DNA of 64,000 nt from NCBI GenBank assembly GCA_024743195.1, contig JANSXE010000008.1:1-64000 (forward strand). The letters are read 5' to 3'. The notes beneath the pieces were generated by a model. The model saw nothing but the letters and a program-made list of their open reading frames with translations, did no database searches and was not told where the DNA came from. The DNA comes from Alphaproteobacteria bacterium (GTDB lineage: Bacteria > Pseudomonadota > Alphaproteobacteria > UBA8366 > Aestuariispiraceae). Made by a program: the position numbers and the translations under genes. The first letter of the stretch is position 1; each line of letters opens with the position of its first letter. Positions 61,272-64,000 of the stretch are shown piece after piece.

Positions 61272-62177
61272 TCAGGCGGCGCGGCCGGATGCTGTAGGGC
61301 CGGATGCGGTGGGGCCGGATGCGGCGCGAGGGGCGCCGCCGGCCAGCGTCTCCAGGGCGCGGGCTGTCAGAACGCGCGCGGCGTGGACCCGGTAGGCCGC
61401 GCTGGCGCGCACATCGCCGATCGGGCTGAGCGCCGCGAGATGCGCCGGCTCGACCAGCGCGCCGAGGCCCGGCGCGCACGGGCGGCCTATCAGCGCCGCT
61501 TCCAACGCGGGCAGCCGCTGCGCCGTGGCGGAGCAGGCGCCGACCGCGATGCGCGCGGCGGCCACCGATCCGTCCGCAGCGCCCTCGAGCGTCGCCGCGA
61601 CCATCGCGATGGAGATGACGAGATAGCGCCGCGCGCCGAGTTTCACGAAGCGGCTGCGCGCCGGATTCGCCGGCTTGGGCAGGCGGATCGCCGTCAGCAA
61701 CTCGTCCGGGCGGCGCGCCGTGGCGCGATAGCCGGTCAGGAAGTCCGCCAGCGCCAAGCGGCGGGTTCCGGCCCGGCTCGCCAACTCGACCTCCGCATCC
61801 GCGGCCAGCAGGCAGGGCGTTCCGTCCGCCGCCGGCGAGGCGTTGCAAAGGTTCCCGGCAAGCGTCCCGCGGTTCTGGATCTGGACGCCTCCGACCTCCC
61901 GCGCCGCCTGTTTCAGCGCATCGAACCAGGGCGGCAGATCGGCCTCGATCACGTCGGTCCAGGTGGTCCGCGCGCCGAGGACATACGCCTCCGGCTCCTC
62001 ACGGACGCCCCGCAAGGCCGTCAGCGCGGAGATGTCGAGCACGCCCTCAGGCGGCCGCGGCCCGACCCGCGCCGGGAAATGATCCGTCCCGCCGGCCAGG
62101 ACGGTCAGCGGTCGTTCCGCCAACAGCGCCAACGCCTCGTCCAGCCTGTGCGGCCGGTGGTGAACCGTTTCGGTCAT
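61272..62177 (-). CDS. Molybdenum hydroxylase FAD-binding (CoxM-like) subunit
   Basis: This 301-aa subunit carries the CoxM/XdhB FAD motifs LTVLAGGTDHFPARVG and QNRGTLAGNLCNASPAADGTPCLLA, then the CO_deh_flav_C-like region (DVRASAAYRVHAARVLTARAL). It passes electrons from the 2Fe-2S clusters of the partner to NAD or another acceptor. The start ATG 62177 (MTETVHHRPH) is chosen because the upstream ORF extension contains the operator-like motif and has no family similarity. A 15-bp repeat at the C-terminus gives ASGPT units. It is the first gene of the operon. Confidence 0.92.
   Translation of the reverse strand: MTETVHHRPHRLDEALALLAERPLTVLAGGTDHFPARVGPRPPEGVLDISALTALRGVREEPEAYVLGARTTWTDVIEADLPPWFDALKQAAREVGGVQIQNRGTLAGNLCNASPAADGTPCLLAADAEVELASRAGTRRLALADFLTGYRATARRPDELLTAIRLPKPANPARSRFVKLGARRYLVISIAMVAATLEGAADGSVAAARIAVGACSATAQRLPALEAALIGRPCAPGLGALVEPAHLAALSPIGDVRASAAYRVHAARVLTARALETLAGGAPRAASGPTASGPTASGRAA
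61283..61322. repeat. 15-bp imperfect tandem repeat at FAD subunit C-terminus
   Basis: GGCCGGATGC recurs three times with period 15 at the end of the FAD subunit gene, encoding ASGPT, ASGPT and ASGRA just before the stop. The sequence is a tail with no family counterpart. Confidence 0.88.
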
Positions 62178-62679
62178 CGCGCCGCTTACATCCCTGCCAT
62201 ATCCGGCGCGGCTCGCGCCGAGAATTTGTTTGTATACGAATGAGTTTGCGGGAATTCCGATCCGTCGGCAAGAGGCGGCGGTGCCGCGCTTGTCGATCGA
62301 CGCGCCGCCCGCGCGGCGGCGGCGCCGCGCATAGGTCGTAACCATTCCTTCACTTTTTCGCGCCATGGTCGCTTGCAGGATGAAGGCGCCGCTCAGACGG
62401 GAATAGCGAGTCCTTCGCAATGCGCGGGTCGATTTGTGCGCTGCACTTTGGTAGACTTTGCCGCGCTACAGTAGTTTCGTCGAATAACGGGACGTTTCCT
62501 AGAGGAGCCGTATCGACGTCACTGCGAACTCTCGCGCGTCTCTGGCGATCGTCGATTGCGGGGGATTTTACGGAGCGTTTCGGGTAGCCGCGTCGGCGCG
62601 GCCTCGCATGGGGAATTGCTTCCCTGGCGCTTGACCACAGGGGACTGGGCGGTCGGAGTAACGGCCTGTGCGGAAGGCG
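62178..62679. promoter_or_regulatory. Divergent intergenic region with operator motif
   Basis: This 502-bp region separates the molybdenum hydroxylase operon (minus) from the PAS-GGDEF-EAL gene (plus). At 62229-62243 it contains TTTGTATACGAATGA in an AT-rich island, 52-66 bp upstream of the FAD-subunit start; this matches the motif upstream of hyuA. The stretch at 62400-62520 is also relatively AT-rich and may carry the plus-strand promoter. The ORF at 62556-62945 is a shadow of the downstream gene's start. I see no RNA gene here. Confidence 0.6.
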
Positions 62680-64000
62680 ATGGACCGGAAGGGGGGCGCG
62701 GGGGCGCCGCTCCAGGACGACGGGGTGCTGGGCGCCGCGCTCGCGGCTGCGGGCGACCTCGCCTATGTCTGGGACCTGACCGACGACCGGATCGCCTGGG
62801 CCGGACAGGTTCACGAAATCTTCGGCCGCAACGCGGAACACGCCGTCGGCAACGGCGAGAGTTTCATCGAGCGCATCAACGCCGAAGATCTGGCGCGCCG
62901 TCTGAAAGTGCTGAACGAGCATCTTTCGACCGGCGCCGTCTATGACTGCGAGTACCGCATTCGTCGGGACGACGGCTCCTTCATCTGGGTGCACGACCGC
63001 GGCGGGGCGACGCTGCAGCGGGACGGGGACCCGCTGAGGCTTTCCGGGACGCTGCGCGTGATCACGCGGCGCAAGCAGGCGGAGAGCCTGTTGGAGCATC
63101 GCGCGAATTTCGACGAGCTGACCGGGCATCTGAACAAGGCCCGGCTGCGCGAGGCGCTGCAGAGCGCCCTCGCCTACAATCAGCGTTACAAGGTGTCCGG
63201 CGGCTATCTGGCGATCGGCCTCGACAAGCTGTCCATGATCAACGACGGCTACGGGCATGAGACGGCGGACGCGGTCATCATCGCGGCCGGCCAACGCGTT
63301 GAGCGCTGCCTGCGGGTCACCGATGTGATCGGACGTATCGGCGGCGACCGGTTCGGCGTCGTCCTGGCGCAATGCGACGAGGCCGGTCTGGCGCGCACCG
63401 CGGAGAAGATCCTGGAAGTCTTCCGCGCCGCGCCGCTGGAGACGGCGGCGGGACCGGTTCGCTTGACCGTCTCCGTCGGCGGGGTGGCGATCCCGGGCTT
63501 CATCCGCACCGCCCAGGACGCCATGACCGGCGCCGAGAGCGCGCTGCAGGACGCCAAGGCGGCCGGCCGGAACTGCTTCGTCCCGTACGAGATGTCGGCC
63601 GAACAGCGCGACCGTCAGCGCCGCAACATCGAGATCGGCGAAGGCGTTCTGCGCGCGCTCGAGGACGATCGGATCGTGCTGGCCTATCAGCCGGTGGTCT
63701 GCGCGCGCAGCCGGGAGACGCGCTACTACGAAACGCTTCTGCGGATGTATGACGAGAACGGCGGCCTGCGCTCCGCCGGGGAGTTCGTGCCGGTGCTGGA
63801 GAAGTTGGGCCTGATCCGGCTTCTCGACCTGCGGGCCCTGGAACTGGCGGCGCGCGACCTGCGCCGGCATCCCGACGTGTCGCTTGCGGTCAACGTCTCC
63901 AGCATGACGGTGATCGACCCGTCCTGGATGCGCACCCTGGTCAGCCTGGTGAAGGGCGGGCGCTCGCTGGCCGAGCGGCTGACGGTCGAGATCACGGAGA
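62680..64000 (+). CDS. PAS-GGDEF-EAL cyclic-di-GMP protein, cut by window edge
   Basis: Absent from the ORF track because it has no stop before the edge; I translated it by eye. At least 440 residues are visible: a PAS domain (YVWDLTDDRIAWAGQVHEIFG... to about residue 130), a GGDEF-family domain with the active-site motif changed to GGDRF (GRIGGDRFGVVLAQ), and the start of an EAL domain with ETL (YYETLLRMY) in place of EAL, then VNVSSMTVIDPSW. The diguanylate cyclase site is likely inactive, as in many GGDEF-EAL proteins. The phosphodiesterase part remains possible because the Glu is kept. ATG 62680 or GTG 62668 may be the start. Confidence 0.85.
   Translation, partial: MDRKGGAGAPLQDDGVLGAALAAAGDLAYVWDLTDDRIAWAGQVHEIFGRNAEHAVGNGESFIERINAEDLARRLKVLNEHLSTGAVYDCEYRIRRDDGSFIWVHDRGGATLQRDGDPLRLSGTLRVITRRKQAESLLEHRANFDELTGHLNKARLREALQSALAYNQRYKVSGGYLAIGLDKLSMINDGYGHETADAVIIAAGQRVERCLRVTDVIGRIGGDRFGVVLAQCDEAGLARTAEKILEVFRAAPLETAAGPVRLTVSVGGVAIPGFIRTAQDAMTGAESALQDAKAAGRNCFVPYEMSAEQRDRQRRNIEIGEGVLRALEDDRIVLAYQPVVCARSRETRYYETLLRMYDENGGLRSAGEFVPVLEKLGLIRLLDLRALELAARDLRRHPDVSLAVNVSSMTVIDPSWMRTLVSLVKGGRSLAERLTVEITE

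Overview
The window is GC-rich (roughly 70% by eye), tightly packed, and built of operons with 4-bp ATGA/GTGA overlaps. A heterotetrameric sarcosine oxidase, BKACE and carnitine-dehydrogenase enzymes, a ligase-associated exonuclease, ctaA and a UPF0280/DUF1185 gene pair together point to an alphaproteobacterium with a large catabolic repertoire (Rhodospirillales- or Rhizobiales-like; the order is inference). I recognise no rRNA, tRNA, CRISPR array or phage.

Left edge (1-1.45 kb): two IS3-family insertion sequences lie head to head. One is a minus-strand OrfA cut by the window edge; the other is a complete plus-strand orfA/orfB pair with a classic A7 frameshift site. They abut the 3' end of a betaine transport operon. 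Region 1.4-9.7 kb (minus strand): a Rieske oxygenase, a GMC (choline dehydrogenase-like) flavoprotein and an SDR are followed by proV-proW-proX-type transport genes. The permease gene encodes two permease domains fused in one chain. Region 9.9-18.3 kb (plus strand): two tandem GlxA-type AraC regulators precede a run of second Rieske oxygenase, SDR, BKACE, SDR, carnitine dehydrogenase and choline-sulfatase. The two halves look like an uptake-plus-catabolism island for quaternary amines (choline sulfate, carnitine, betaine).

Region 18.4-29 kb is mixed: a MipA/OmpV porin-like protein, a large hybrid histidine kinase, a PAS_5 protein, a photolyase-like protein whose FAD domain comes first, UspA, a lipoprotein, a YdjM-type membrane protein, a PilZ protein, an unrecognised 406-aa protein and a GntR/FCD regulator. 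Region 29-33.5 kb holds a type III polyketide synthase with its ICMT-like methyltransferase, an FAD oxidase, a GFA-family protein and a LysR regulator. Region 33.6-43.4 kb holds acyl-CoA dehydrogenase, a ThDP enzyme with an altered cofactor motif and a CaiB-type CoA transferase, then soxBDAG. Sarcosine oxidase would finish the demethylation of betaine to glycine started by the island at 6-18 kb; the dimethylglycine step is not clearly assigned.

Region 43.4-50 kb is mostly housekeeping: a coiled-coil protein with a good terminator, MBL exonuclease plus ATP-dependent DNA ligase, ctaA (its stop codon sits in the loop of a perfect 14-bp hairpin), DoxX (preceded by a perfect 9-bp dyad) and a soluble chemoreceptor. 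Region 50.3-54.1 kb is hyuA-hyuB (ATP-dependent hydantoinase/oxoprolinase type). Region 55.4-62.2 kb (minus strand) is a molybdenum hydroxylase (FAD subunit plus fused 2Fe-2S/Moco subunit), a 6-hydroxynicotinate-reductase-like Fe-S protein, a UPF0280 protein and a DUF1185 protein. hyuAB and the molybdenum hydroxylase operon carry nearly the same upstream motif (TTTGTRTACGAATGA), which suggests one regulon for an N-heterocycle or cyclic-amide catabolic route. The right edge is a truncated PAS-GGDEF-EAL protein absent from the ORF track.

A recurring oddity is in-frame 12- or 15-bp tandem duplication in linkers and C-termini of unrelated genes (proV, a GlxA regulator, the hybrid kinase, the YdjM protein, the Hnr-like protein and the FAD subunit).
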